Below, piece by piece: positions 35,555 to 44,104 of a stretch of DNA of 64,000 bases; the stretch's first letter is position 1, and each line of letters opens with the position of its first letter. This DNA is from SKHV01 sp963678565 (lineage in GTDB: Bacteria > Bacteroidota > Bacteroidia > Bacteroidales > Prolixibacteraceae), in NCBI GenBank assembly GCA_963678565.1, contig OY782875.1, positions 1,550,001 to 1,614,000 of the forward strand. Direction: 5' to 3'. Both the position numbers and the translations under genes were made by a program. The notes under the pieces are model-generated. The model had not been told where the DNA came from and did no database searches. It worked only from the letters and a program-made list of their open reading frames with translations.

Positions 35555-36320
35555 ATTCCTGTTTTAATAATTTCATTTGGTTTTCGGCATTTTTACCCAT
35601 GAAGAAAAAGTCGGTACTGAAGGCCACAAAATTATATCCTTCGTCAATTTTTTCTTTTAGTTTTTGATGTTCTGGATCAATCACATGGAAGCCCATACTT
35701 TTTTTGTTTTGTTCACAAGCCTTTTTAAATTGTTCTAACGCCAACTTCACATCATCCCGTTCATAATCGCCTGGATACCCCATCGAGCCAGAAAGGTCAT
35801 AGGGGCCTATAATTACGCCATCGATACCTGGTGTGTTGATTATTTCATCAATGTTGTTGATTCCGTCGATATGTTCAATTTGAGCAATTAACACAGAGTT
35901 TTTATCTACCCATTCTTTGTATTCTGCAAAAGTGTACCCATACTGTTGGGCTCTGTTCAATCCTACACCTCGTTTACCAACTGGTGGATATTTCGTATAT
36001 TCAACGGCCTTTTTAGCATCTTCTGCATTGCAAACCATTGGAATAATAACACCGTTTGCACCAGCATCCAATACTCTTTTTATGATCACCTCTTCGTTTT
36101 TACTGACACGAATTAAAGCAGCCATATCATACGATTGAATCGAGGCAATAAGGTTTTGCGTCATTGTTAAATCCAATGTTGTATGTTCCAAGTCGATGGT
36201 TAACCAGTCAAAACCTGCATGTGATAAAATTTCAATTACTGAGGTATGCCCAATGGTAATCCAACTACCAATAGTAAGTTCTTTGTTAGCTAGTTTTTCT
36301 TTTAATGGATGGTATTTCAT
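35547..36320 (-). CDS. HpcH/HpaI-type (class II pyruvate) aldolase
   Basis: A 257-aa metal-dependent aldolase of the HpcH/HpaI family, which reversibly joins pyruvate to an aldehyde to give 2-keto-3-deoxy acids. Motifs are GSWITIGHTSVIEI, GFDWLTIDLEHTTLD with the catalytic His, the metal-binding Glu in IAQIEHIDGINNIDEI and Asp in VIIGPYDLSGSMGYPG. I start at ATG 36320; an upstream Met at 36362 adds 14 poorly fitting residues. Lying between a CMP-sugar synthetase and a GT42-like gene, it may build the carbon chain of an ulosonic acid. No NeuB or KdsA synthase is visible in the window. Confidence 0.88.
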   Translation of the reverse strand: MKYHPLKEKLANKELTIGSWITIGHTSVIEILSHAGFDWLTIDLEHTTLDLTMTQNLIASIQSYDMAALIRVSKNEEVIIKRVLDAGANGVIIPMVCNAEDAKKAVEYTKYPPVGKRGVGLNRAQQYGYTFAEYKEWVDKNSVLIAQIEHIDGINNIDEIINTPGIDGVIIGPYDLSGSMGYPGDYERDDVKLALEQFKKACEQNKKSMGFHVIDPEHQKLKEKIDEGYNFVAFSTDFFFMGKNAENQMKLLKQEYE

Positions 36321-36395
36321 TGCTAAATTTTCAAATATAATTTCAAAACATGTTACAATCACCTTTTAAGGCTGGATGGGATCAAAATGTAAGGT

Positions 36396-37082
36396 TTACT
36401 TCAATTCAATTAGGCCTAAATGGTATCTTTCTAATAGAAACTCAGCCCAATAGAAATCTGTCATCGTATCAATATCTGCTGCTTCCAAACTACTTATAGG
36501 AAACATAAGTGGATTAGCTCCTAGTCGGTTCTTAATTTTATTATTGGTTTCTTTTGAGAAAATATAAAAACATGAGTTTTCTTCAAATATAGGATCCAAA
36601 TCTTGCGTACGAATAAGGTGTTTAGGATCGTGGTTGATTCCTGTTCCATCTTTCCAGTAGAAGCGTGTTTGTATCGGAGTTACTGAAAATAAAGCATCGT
36701 GTTCAGTTTGTGTAAAAAAAGTTTCAATAGCCAGATCAATGGTTTCTGTTTGCACCATTGGGTTAGTGCTATGTGTTTGCAAAAAGAATTTATTATCAGT
36801 TTGCTCTATATCATATTCAATCAACGGTTGAATACTCACCATATCTCCTAATAAAAAATCGGGCCGATCTAAAACCTTTACTTTTTTAAACTGCGATGCA
36901 CTTTCTGCTATTTCTCTCGAATCCGTATTAATTATAATCTCATTTATATATTCTGAAGCACTAAGGCTTTCAACAATCCAATGAAAAGCTGGTTTCCCAT
37001 TTAATAGGCGTATATTTTTATTTGGTACACGCTCATTATGCCCTTTCATTGGAACAAGTGCTGAAATTTTTGGAATATCCAT
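36396..37082 (-). CDS. CMP-sugar synthetase (acylneuraminate cytidylyltransferase-like)
   Basis: A 228-aa cytidylyltransferase of the NeuA/KdsB type, activating a 2-keto-3-deoxy sugar acid with CTP. The N-terminal nucleotide loop ISALVPMKGHNERVPNKNIR with LNGKPAFHW is diagnostic, followed by the acidic FFLQTHSTNPMVQTE region and SLEAADIDTMTDFYWAE at the C-terminus, typical of the family. It lacks the C-terminal phosphatase or lyase domains of some NeuA proteins. The start codon overlaps the YhcH stop by one base (TAATG), so translation is coupled. Confidence 0.9.
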   Translation of the reverse strand: MDIPKISALVPMKGHNERVPNKNIRLLNGKPAFHWIVESLSASEYINEIIINTDSREIAESASQFKKVKVLDRPDFLLGDMVSIQPLIEYDIEQTDNKFFLQTHSTNPMVQTETIDLAIETFFTQTEHDALFSVTPIQTRFYWKDGTGINHDPKHLIRTQDLDPIFEENSCFYIFSKETNNKIKNRLGANPLMFPISSLEAADIDTMTDFYWAEFLLERYHLGLIELK

Positions 37083-37534
37083 TATATCGAAACTTTAACC
37101 GTTATTTTTTTTATTACTTCCCTTTCCCCAACCTTATGTTGAGGGCTGTGTCCATCTTCGGGAAACATTATGGAAAACACTCCATTACCTATATCTACAT
37201 GGGTCATTTGTTTAGATGGATTTTTAAAGAATGTTCTATCCTTAATAGGGTCGTATGGTATATTTACATCCATACCTTTTATTGGGGACCATTTTACACG
37301 CTCTAAGCCAATAATTGGATATTGGATATCAAGTACATGCTTATGTGCTTCGTAACCTCTTTCAAATACATCAACAGTTTCGTATGAGCTTACAATCGCT
37401 TTTACCTTTTCATTTATAGGATATGTGCCGATTTCAATGTCCGGGCTTGTTTCTTTCAGAAATTCCAATCCGGCATAAATATCATCCGAAAGGTTTTTAT
37501 AGATCTCGATATTATCGAGTGTATCAATAATCAT
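37082..37534 (-). CDS. YhcH/YjgK/YiaL family protein (first copy)
   Basis: A 150-aa paralogue of the protein at 34034-34486, with the same marks: YEAHKHVLDIQYPIIGLERV and FSIMFPEDGHSPQHKVG. It is coupled to the following CMP-sugar synthetase gene by a TAATG overlap. Two non-identical copies in one operon suggest two sugar-acid intermediates, or anomers, that need handling. Confidence 0.9.
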   Translation of the reverse strand: MIIDTLDNIEIYKNLSDDIYAGLEFLKETSPDIEIGTYPINEKVKAIVSSYETVDVFERGYEAHKHVLDIQYPIIGLERVKWSPIKGMDVNIPYDPIKDRTFFKNPSKQMTHVDIGNGVFSIMFPEDGHSPQHKVGEREVIKKITVKVSI

Positions 37535-37539
37535 AGCTT

Positions 37540-38601
37540 TTATAATTGTGTTTCAAAATATTCTTTCATCCATCCTTTAAAAGTATCATCATTATCCATG
37601 ATATTTTTAAAAATATTTCCATATCCTTTATTGAGAATAAGACCTAGTTTAGTACCTATATTCTTTTTATCTTTACTTAAGGCAGAAAGGTAAGTATCTA
37701 AATCCATTCCTTTGATGTCATAGCCTTCCCAAATCCATTCAGTCAATTCTCTTACATCATCACGAATTTCTTCTGGAATAAAGCCAAGCTTCACAGATAC
37801 AAAGTTTGCCATATCCATCCCGAAACTTACAGCAATTCCATGAGGTACCTTATAATTCATCAAAGATTCGATGGCATGACCAAATGAATGCCCATAATTA
37901 AATACCTGACGTTCATTTTTGTCAAACTCATCAATTTCGATATAACCCTTTTTAATTTCAAGACTCCGAGCAATTAGTCCTGCCAAAACTTTCTTATCAG
38001 TTTTTGCTTGCGGATAATCAGATTTAAATCGTTTAAAATCCTCTTCTCCTGCAACAATATAATAATGTAACATTTCTCCTAAACCTGATTGAATCTCTTT
38101 CTCTGTAAGGGAATCTAAAAAGGCAGGATTAATAAAGATATTATTAGGAGGGTAGAATCCGCCAATTTGATTCTTGTATTCCCCAAAATTGATGGACGTT
38201 TTACTACCAATACAACTATCACATTGTGCTAATAAGGTTGTTGGGAAAAATATCCATCCTACTCCACGGTACATAATAGACGCCATAAACGCTGTAGTAT
38301 CCTGGATTATTCCTCCACCAATAGCAATTAAGCGGTGATTCTTACGAAATCCGTTTTCAATTAGATGATGGATAATAGGTTCAACCTCCTGATAGCTTTT
38401 TTGCTTCTCGTTTGCATCAATCCCTATAAACTTGTTATTATCCAGAATTTTCCTAAGTTCATTTGTATATAGATCTTTGATTTTATTATCGATAATAATA
38501 AAATCTCCTTCTTCAATAACATTGTTTAACGTCGATTTGGTGTCCTTTATGAATTGAACTTCATAGTTGTGCACTATTGACTTTACTTTGAAATTATACA
38601 T
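37540..38601 (-). CDS. 3-dehydroquinate-synthase-like sugar phosphate cyclase
   Basis: A 353-aa NAD- and metal-dependent member of the AroB superfamily. Seen are the NAD-binding AIGGGIIQDTTAFMAS, the PTTLLAQCDSCIGSKTSINF signature and metal ligands in GLGEMLHYY (Glu), NYGHSFGHAIES (His) and VPHGIAVSFGM (His). In true 3-dehydroquinate synthases the first segment usually reads EVIKYG; here a His replaces that Lys, which argues for another substrate. I use ATG 38601, preceded by GGAGG, over ATG 38616; it overlaps the SDR stop by 8 bp. It probably makes a cyclitol or a keto-sugar precursor for the polysaccharide. Confidence 0.82.
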   Translation of the reverse strand: MYNFKVKSIVHNYEVQFIKDTKSTLNNVIEEGDFIIIDNKIKDLYTNELRKILDNNKFIGIDANEKQKSYQEVEPIIHHLIENGFRKNHRLIAIGGGIIQDTTAFMASIMYRGVGWIFFPTTLLAQCDSCIGSKTSINFGEYKNQIGGFYPPNNIFINPAFLDSLTEKEIQSGLGEMLHYYIVAGEEDFKRFKSDYPQAKTDKKVLAGLIARSLEIKKGYIEIDEFDKNERQVFNYGHSFGHAIESLMNYKVPHGIAVSFGMDMANFVSVKLGFIPEEIRDDVRELTEWIWEGYDIKGMDLDTYLSALSKDKKNIGTKLGLILNKGYGNIFKNIMDNDDTFKGWMKEYFETQL

Positions 38602-39346
38602 TGGTGTATCCTCCATCTATTGTTATGTTTTGGCCCGTTAAGTAGGTGTTTAAATCGCTGCATAAAAAGGCAATAACATTGGCCATTTCATGTGGTTCAG
38701 CCATTCTTTTTGCAGGAATAATGTTGGAAATTGATTCAAGTTGTTCTTTTGTGTTGGTGGTTTTCGTTAGCTCCGTGAGTGTAAACCCTGGACTAACTGC
38801 GTTTACCATAACATTGTTAGCGGCCCATTCAATAGCAAGTGTTTTTGTTAAGCCAATAATGGCATTTTTAGTAGTGCTATACATCGAACGCCCGGGTCGT
38901 GTAACAACACTCCATATCGATGCAATATTCACAACCCGGCCATAGTTGTGCTCCAGCATTTTAGGGCCGACAACTTTCAATATTTTAAAAGGCATATTAA
39001 TATTGATATCCGACATCCATTTAAAGTCATCTAAATTAACATCAACAAAGTCGTTTATTTTATTTACGCCTGCGTTGTTTATACATACATCTATTTTTTC
39101 AAATTGATCTAGTTCATTTAAAAAATCATTTGTCGACTTTTCGCTCGAAAAATCGGCTTGTATATAGCGTTTGTTGACGATGTTTTGTGCTTTTAATTCG
39201 TCATTTAATCGGTCGATCTCTTCTTTTTTTGTGCCGGTTAAAATTAGGTTGGCATTGCATTTATAAAAGAGATCTGCTATAGATTTTCCAATGCCTCGAG
39301 TACCCCCAGTAATGAGAACGGTTTTTCTTGTAAAATCAATTTTCAT
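38594..39346 (-). CDS. Short-chain dehydrogenase/reductase
   Basis: A 250-aa classical SDR: LITGGTRGIGKSIADLF (cofactor loop), CINNAGVNK, a catalytic Ser in VNIASIWSVV and YSTTKNAIIGL. It resembles FabG/PtmA-type oxidoreductases found in nonulosonic-acid loci. I use ATG 39346 over a TTG two codons earlier. The 3' end overlaps the cyclase gene. Substrate unknown; it probably oxidises or reduces a sugar intermediate of the same module. Confidence 0.88.
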   Translation of the reverse strand: MKIDFTRKTVLITGGTRGIGKSIADLFYKCNANLILTGTKKEEIDRLNDELKAQNIVNKRYIQADFSSEKSTNDFLNELDQFEKIDVCINNAGVNKINDFVDVNLDDFKWMSDININMPFKILKVVGPKMLEHNYGRVVNIASIWSVVTRPGRSMYSTTKNAIIGLTKTLAIEWAANNVMVNAVSPGFTLTELTKTTNTKEQLESISNIIPAKRMAEPHEMANVIAFLCSDLNTYLTGQNITIDGGYTNV

Positions 39347-39420
39347 TTGCAAGTATTAAATTTTTTTACGAAAAAATTGAATGAATATTCTTCCCCCGAA
39401 TTAAATATTTCAACATTCTA

Positions 39421-40029
39421 TTAATTAATTTCAGGAATAGCTAAGAATTCTTCATCTTGAGAAAGATAATTTACGATAAAATGGTCGTAAATCATGTGTA
39501 AATCTTCAATCGGACCATAGTCTCCTTTAGGATTTGGAGTATATAATGAATGAGTACAAACTTCTTTTAATTTCCCTCCGGTGAATCCAACAAATCCAAT
39601 TGATATTCCTCCTTTTTTATTAGCATATTCAGCAGCTTTAACTACATTTAGTGAATTGCCACTTGCTGAAATACAAATTAGCACATCGTCAGATGTAAAG
39701 TGACCTTTCATTTGTTCTATAAAAATATCATCAAAATGATGATCATTGCCAATCGCTGTTATTTGAGCAGTATTATCGGTTAAAGCTCTAACTTTTGGCC
39801 TAAACTTTGTAAAATATCTTACGAAGAAACTAAAATCAGCTTGAATGTGTGAGGCTGTTGCCGCACTACCTCCGTTTCCGCATACATATACCGTTTTGTC
39901 ATTTTTAAATGCAGTAATCATTGTACTTATTACTGCTTCCAATTCATCAATCTTTACCATTTCAATAAGGTTGTTCAATCGTTTTTTATAATCTTCAAAA
40001 TATGAAGATACTGAATTTAATCTATCCAT
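39421..40029 (-). CDS. SIS-domain phosphosugar isomerase, GmhA-like
   Basis: A 202-aa single SIS-domain protein resembling sedoheptulose-7-phosphate isomerase. The sugar-phosphate-binding loop is VYVCGNGGSAATASHIQADF, followed by LICISASGNSLNVVKAAEYA and the acidic/His pair in GPIEDLHMIYDHFIVNYL. No other heptose gene (HldE, GmhB) is in the window, so it may act on another phospho-sugar feeding the ulosonic-acid-like module. Confidence 0.87.
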   Translation of the reverse strand: MDRLNSVSSYFEDYKKRLNNLIEMVKIDELEAVISTMITAFKNDKTVYVCGNGGSAATASHIQADFSFFVRYFTKFRPKVRALTDNTAQITAIGNDHHFDDIFIEQMKGHFTSDDVLICISASGNSLNVVKAAEYANKKGGISIGFVGFTGGKLKEVCTHSLYTPNPKGDYGPIEDLHMIYDHFIVNYLSQDEEFLAIPEIN

Positions 40030-40050
40030 ATCAACTATTTTATTTGGGTT

Positions 40051-41043
40051 TTAGAAATCTTTTTGTGCGTAACATTTATCCAAAATACGCATCAATTTTT
40101 GTGCGTCTTTTGAATTACCAATTAAAATTTCGGTATTATTATTAATAGCATCTATAAAATGTTTCATTTCATAGTTCCAACTACTATTCAAAGTGTATTT
40201 TATACGTTCCTCGTCTTCCCAGGTCGCGGCTGGTGCCGCAGTACGGCTTTTGGCTATTGATAACACCTCTTCTCCATATGACATGGAAGAGGTAATAATT
40301 CCATTTAATGTCATGTATCCTTTCTCAAGAAAAATTTCTAAGGAAAATAAGTGCCTCCACTGTGTCATAGTAGAATGTAATGATGCTGCCATACCATTGG
40401 CAGTATTTTTTAATATTACAAAGGCATTATCTTCGGTGTCCATTTGCCAGTACAAATTCGATATTTCAGCCTGTACTCGATCAAAATCACCTCCTAGATA
40501 TAGAAATAAATCAAGCATATGAATCCCTTGATCCATAAGGATCCCGCCACCTGCTAGTTCTTTTTTTGAGCGCCACTGGTTATAATAATCTGCCGTTACA
40601 CTTTTACCATATCGACCACGCAGCCAAATCACCTTACCGTATTCTTCGCTGTCGATTAGCTCTTTCATTTTTATTACACTGTCGTGATGACGATGATTAA
40701 AACCATACATCAACTTTTTACCACCACTCAATTGTTCTGCTGCTCGAATTTCCTGAATATCTTTTTCTGTAAATGCAGGTGGTTTTTCACAAAAGACATG
40801 TTTTCTTGCATTCAATGCTTTTATAGCGAGAGGTTTGTTTAAAAAATTGGGAGTACATATTACTACAATATCAATATCGGGATGATTGATAATTTCATCA
40901 TGGCTTATGTTGGGTACCTTGGCCTTCTCGGCTTCTTTACTGGGTTCCGAAACAGCAACTAATTCGCTTCCGCCAATCTCCATTAAGGCTTCGTGCCGAA
41001 TTTGGCCCATCTTTCCATATCCGATAATTCCAACTTTAAGCAT
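40051..41043 (-). CDS. Gfo/Idh/MocA family oxidoreductase
   Basis: A 330-aa NAD(P)-dependent sugar dehydrogenase. The Rossmann start VGIIGYGKMGQIRHEAL, the EKP motif in HVFCEKPPAFTEKD, the substrate-side GGGILMDQGIHMLDLFLYLG and the C-terminal beta-sheet domain are all present. It starts 5 bp after the next dehydrogenase stop. With the D-hydroxyacid dehydrogenase, SIS, SDR and cyclase genes it forms a likely sugar-modifying set; the exact substrate cannot be told. Confidence 0.9.
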   Translation of the reverse strand: MLKVGIIGYGKMGQIRHEALMEIGGSELVAVSEPSKEAEKAKVPNISHDEIINHPDIDIVVICTPNFLNKPLAIKALNARKHVFCEKPPAFTEKDIQEIRAAEQLSGGKKLMYGFNHRHHDSVIKMKELIDSEEYGKVIWLRGRYGKSVTADYYNQWRSKKELAGGGILMDQGIHMLDLFLYLGGDFDRVQAEISNLYWQMDTEDNAFVILKNTANGMAASLHSTMTQWRHLFSLEIFLEKGYMTLNGIITSSMSYGEEVLSIAKSRTAAPAATWEDEERIKYTLNSSWNYEMKHFIDAINNNTEILIGNSKDAQKLMRILDKCYAQKDF

Positions 41044-41048
41044 CTGTT

Positions 41049-41969
41049 TTATTTTTTTAGTAGATCAATTAAATTCTGGCAGGCATCAATTTCCATTTTA
41101 AGTTTTCCTTCGCTGGCATAAGATCCCAAGTGCGGTGTTAGAATAATGTTTTCTAAATCGCATAATTTCCCTTCATATGGTTCACTTGAAAATACATCAA
41201 CAGCGGCTGCGTTTAGTTTTCCTGAAGTAAGAGCATCGTATAATGCTTCTTCATCCACTACTCCGCCTCGGGCAATATTTACCAAGAAGGCACCATCCTT
41301 CATCAACTCAAATTCCTTGTCGGTAAGTACTGGCGTTTTATCTGCATTGCCCGGAATATGAAGTGTAACGATATCAGCTGCTTTTAATACTTCTTCGAAC
41401 GAAACTAACTCCACTCCATTAGCCTCGGCCCATTCTTTATTGGCATATGGATCAAATCCGATTACTGGATTTTTTATGCCACGGAAAAGTTCAGCTACCA
41501 TACGACCAATGCGTCCTAAACCAATAACACCGATCTTTTTATTTTGGATGAGATTGCCAATCTGCTTCTTCCATTGTTTCTGTTTTAAAGCAGCATCCGC
41601 CTGTGGAATTTTACGTAGCATCGACATCGTCATAGCCAAAGTTAATTCGGCAACCCCTCGTGTAGGGCCATCCGGTGTGTTAACAACAATGATTCCTTTT
41701 TTCTTTGCATATTCTAGGTCAACACTGTCCATTCCTACACCTACACGGCTAATACATCTTAAATTAGGAAGTGCATCCATCACACGAGCAGTTAAAGGTT
41801 CTACTCCAGCGACAATCCCGATGCAATCTTTTGCTATGTCGATAACTTCGTCTTCGGTTAATTTGCGACCGAAAGGGTTGTTAATAACTCTATATCCATT
41901 TTTTTCAAGTAATTCAAAAGGTTCAGGTCCTACTTGCCCCATCGAAGATGGTGATGTTAATACTTTCAT
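41049..41969 (-). CDS. D-3-phosphoglycerate-dehydrogenase-like 2-hydroxyacid dehydrogenase
   Basis: A 306-aa NAD-dependent D-2-hydroxyacid dehydrogenase without the ACT domain of SerA. Motifs are VIGLGRIGRMVAELF, VNIARGGVVDEEAL (catalytic Arg region) and the catalytic His in LTPHLGSYASEG. The partner GVDSVDL-like loop appears as RVGVGMDSVDLEYAKKKG. In this operon it probably oxidises or reduces a 2-hydroxy acid used for sugar synthesis, not serine. Confidence 0.9.
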   Translation of the reverse strand: MKVLTSPSSMGQVGPEPFELLEKNGYRVINNPFGRKLTEDEVIDIAKDCIGIVAGVEPLTARVMDALPNLRCISRVGVGMDSVDLEYAKKKGIIVVNTPDGPTRGVAELTLAMTMSMLRKIPQADAALKQKQWKKQIGNLIQNKKIGVIGLGRIGRMVAELFRGIKNPVIGFDPYANKEWAEANGVELVSFEEVLKAADIVTLHIPGNADKTPVLTDKEFELMKDGAFLVNIARGGVVDEEALYDALTSGKLNAAAVDVFSSEPYEGKLCDLENIILTPHLGSYASEGKLKMEIDACQNLIDLLKK

Positions 41970-41990
41970 ATAGTATATTTTTATTTGTGC

Positions 41991-42866
41991 TTAATTTATT
42001 TTTAGATAATGTCTAATAAAAAACATAAAATACTTTATTTGTTTATAAGTGAAATAAATCATCCACATGGGAGTTTTGCAATGCTTTGTTAAGAATTTAT
42101 ATTCCTTTTCAATATTATATCTGGATTGTATTATTTTAAGTGATTTAAAATAATCTTTGAAACTATTTTTGGCCTGAAAACTTGATAACTCAACTTTATT
42201 GTAAATTACTAAATTGTTATTGACTTGAATGTTTAATATTTTCGAAGCTCTTAAAGTGAAATCTATATCTCCAAAGTATTGAGGAAAATTATCAAAATCC
42301 CAATAGTTTAAATCTATAATTATTTCTTTGGGAATGATTGTTCCCATTCCGGTTAACCAATTTATCTTTGGCGCATTTGGTTTCGTAATATTTCGTCTAT
42401 ATCCCCAAAATGAATTAAAATATCCACCTGCCGACCATGTTTTGTCGGTATTAAATATCTTGATTAATGATCCATAAATTGTTTGTGGGAATTCGTTTAT
42501 ATTATTGAAAATTTTGTTGAGCTCAATAAAATAGTTTAATTCAGGTACTGTATCGTCATTCCATAAAATAATTCCGTCAGTATTTTGTTTTTCAATTGCA
42601 TATTTTGCACCTAAATTAATTGAACCTGTCCAAAATAAATTTCCTGTACCATAAAGGACCGTAACATTATCAAACAGGCTATGAATTTTATTGCCGCTAT
42701 TGTCGGGAGACTTATCATCAATTACAACACAATCTAATTTAATGTTTTGTTTAGATATTTCTACGGTATTAATATATTGCTCAATAGCATTGTTTAGTAT
42801 TTTTAATCCTTCAATAGTGACATCAACCCTGTTAAATACTGGTATTAGAATTGTTAATTTAATCAT
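41991..42866 (-). CDS. Family 2 glycosyltransferase
   Basis: A 291-aa GT-A fold glycosyltransferase. It opens LTILIPVFNRVDVTIEGL, then VVIDDKSPDNS and the metal/nucleotide acidic motif IILWNDDTVPE; NWLTGMGTIIPKEI and YFGDIDFTLRA are typical of rhamnosyl-type family 2 enzymes. The start overlaps the polymerase stop by 4 bp (ATGA). Donor unknown; dTDP-rhamnose is possible from the rfb genes. Confidence 0.88.
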   Translation of the reverse strand: MIKLTILIPVFNRVDVTIEGLKILNNAIEQYINTVEISKQNIKLDCVVIDDKSPDNSGNKIHSLFDNVTVLYGTGNLFWTGSINLGAKYAIEKQNTDGIILWNDDTVPELNYFIELNKIFNNINEFPQTIYGSLIKIFNTDKTWSAGGYFNSFWGYRRNITKPNAPKINWLTGMGTIIPKEIIIDLNYWDFDNFPQYFGDIDFTLRASKILNIQVNNNLVIYNKVELSSFQAKNSFKDYFKSLKIIQSRYNIEKEYKFLTKHCKTPMWMIYFTYKQIKYFMFFIRHYLKIN

Positions 42867-44104
42867 GTTTTGTTTAAAGTTATATTTTCAGATAATGAAG
42901 ACTTTGGCGTATAAGCATACAACAAAATAAAAGATACAAATATCGGTTTCAAAAAATAATTTTCAGAGAAGCCTATCAATAACATTACTATGATAAAATG
43001 AATTGCTAGTTTTTTTGATTTTACATGTTCCAGAATATAATAGTTGAATATTCGGAATGAAGATTTGTAAAGTAGAAACCAGTATATTAAAAAGTAGAGA
43101 ATACCATATTGAGCCAAAAGAATAAAAACACCATTTGTTCTAAAATGATCATTACTTAATTGATATTTATCTAATATTAAATCGTTCGATGGATACCCAC
43201 TGATTGGATGTTCTTTAAAGGTTTGAAAATCAAGCAAGGCACTGGCAAATCTACTTTCTCTGGCATTGGATGAAATATTACTTAATTGTTGATTCACTTT
43301 AAAGTATAAAAATTCATTATTTGTAAAAGTAAAATAGCCTATTACTAGCATAATTGAAATAAAAAAAGCTCTTAGTATGGTACTTTTTTTTGTATTGAAG
43401 TGTAAAAATAATAAGACAAACAATGCAATTAGTCCAGTTGTTGAAATGGTACTTATTATATTTATTAGCAGAATAATATTCCACTTATAGTTTAATCCTT
43501 TCTTAAAAATATTAAGATTTAAAAACAATGCAAGTAAAGAGAAACCTGCGTTTACTCCTGGCTCCCAGTAAAATCCGGAATTCCTAAAAATATCGATTTG
43601 CCAAAAATTATGAATAAAAATATGATATCGATGAAGACTTGTATCATAAGTTGTTTGACCCGGTACAAGTGGAACCACTTTGGCAACAAGGAAATTTAGA
43701 ATTGGTGGAACTAGTATAATTGAAACATGGATGATAAGGCTTATTAAAGCAAGCCTGGTTACCAAGAATACAAACTTCGAATAAAATTGTTCCTTAACAA
43801 TTGCAATTACAAAAACAGATACTAAAAGATTGCTTATTAGAACAATTGTACTTTTTATATTGAACTGATTGAACTTTAATGTTTGTACTAGAAATATAAA
43901 GAATACGAGAAAAATGTAGGGGAGTAAATTCTTTTTAAATATAAAATATCTTTTTTTATTTTTTAATACTTGGATCGCATAAATCAATGTAATACCAATC
44001 ATGCTTAGACCCATAATTGGCTTGCTATATAAAAACATTGGATTTCCACTAAGACCAATTAGTAAAAACAATAGGACGTATTCAGTGATTTTATTTAATC
44101 TCAT
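42863..44104 (-). CDS. O-antigen/capsule polymerase-like membrane protein
   Basis: A 413-aa integral membrane protein with about 10-12 hydrophobic segments and a large loop (about residues 165-200 and 265-310), the general shape of Wzy polymerases, which lack strong sequence motifs. A segment RNSGFYWEPGVNAGFSLLAL recalls the O-antigen ligase/polymerase fold (an F-WEPG-type motif). Only one such gene lies in the operon, next to the glycosyltransferases, which supports a polymerase role. Overlaps both neighbours by 4 bp (ATGA). Confidence 0.8.
   Translation of the reverse strand: MRLNKITEYVLLFLLIGLSGNPMFLYSKPIMGLSMIGITLIYAIQVLKNKKRYFIFKKNLLPYIFLVFFIFLVQTLKFNQFNIKSTIVLISNLLVSVFVIAIVKEQFYSKFVFLVTRLALISLIIHVSIILVPPILNFLVAKVVPLVPGQTTYDTSLHRYHIFIHNFWQIDIFRNSGFYWEPGVNAGFSLLALFLNLNIFKKGLNYKWNIILLINIISTISTTGLIALFVLLFLHFNTKKSTILRAFFISIMLVIGYFTFTNNEFLYFKVNQQLSNISSNARESRFASALLDFQTFKEHPISGYPSNDLILDKYQLSNDHFRTNGVFILLAQYGILYFLIYWFLLYKSSFRIFNYYILEHVKSKKLAIHFIIVMLLIGFSENYFLKPIFVSFILLYAYTPKSSLSENITLNKT

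Noticed and set aside
39421..40029. The GmhA-like gene as evidence for a heptose pathway
   Set aside because: No HldE, GmhB or HddA/HddC-type partner is present, so the heptose assignment is not supported.
41440..41973. A 177-codon open frame opposite the 2-hydroxyacid dehydrogenase
   Set aside because: Antisense shadow of a clearly coding gene with all catalytic motifs; the translation has no coherent features.
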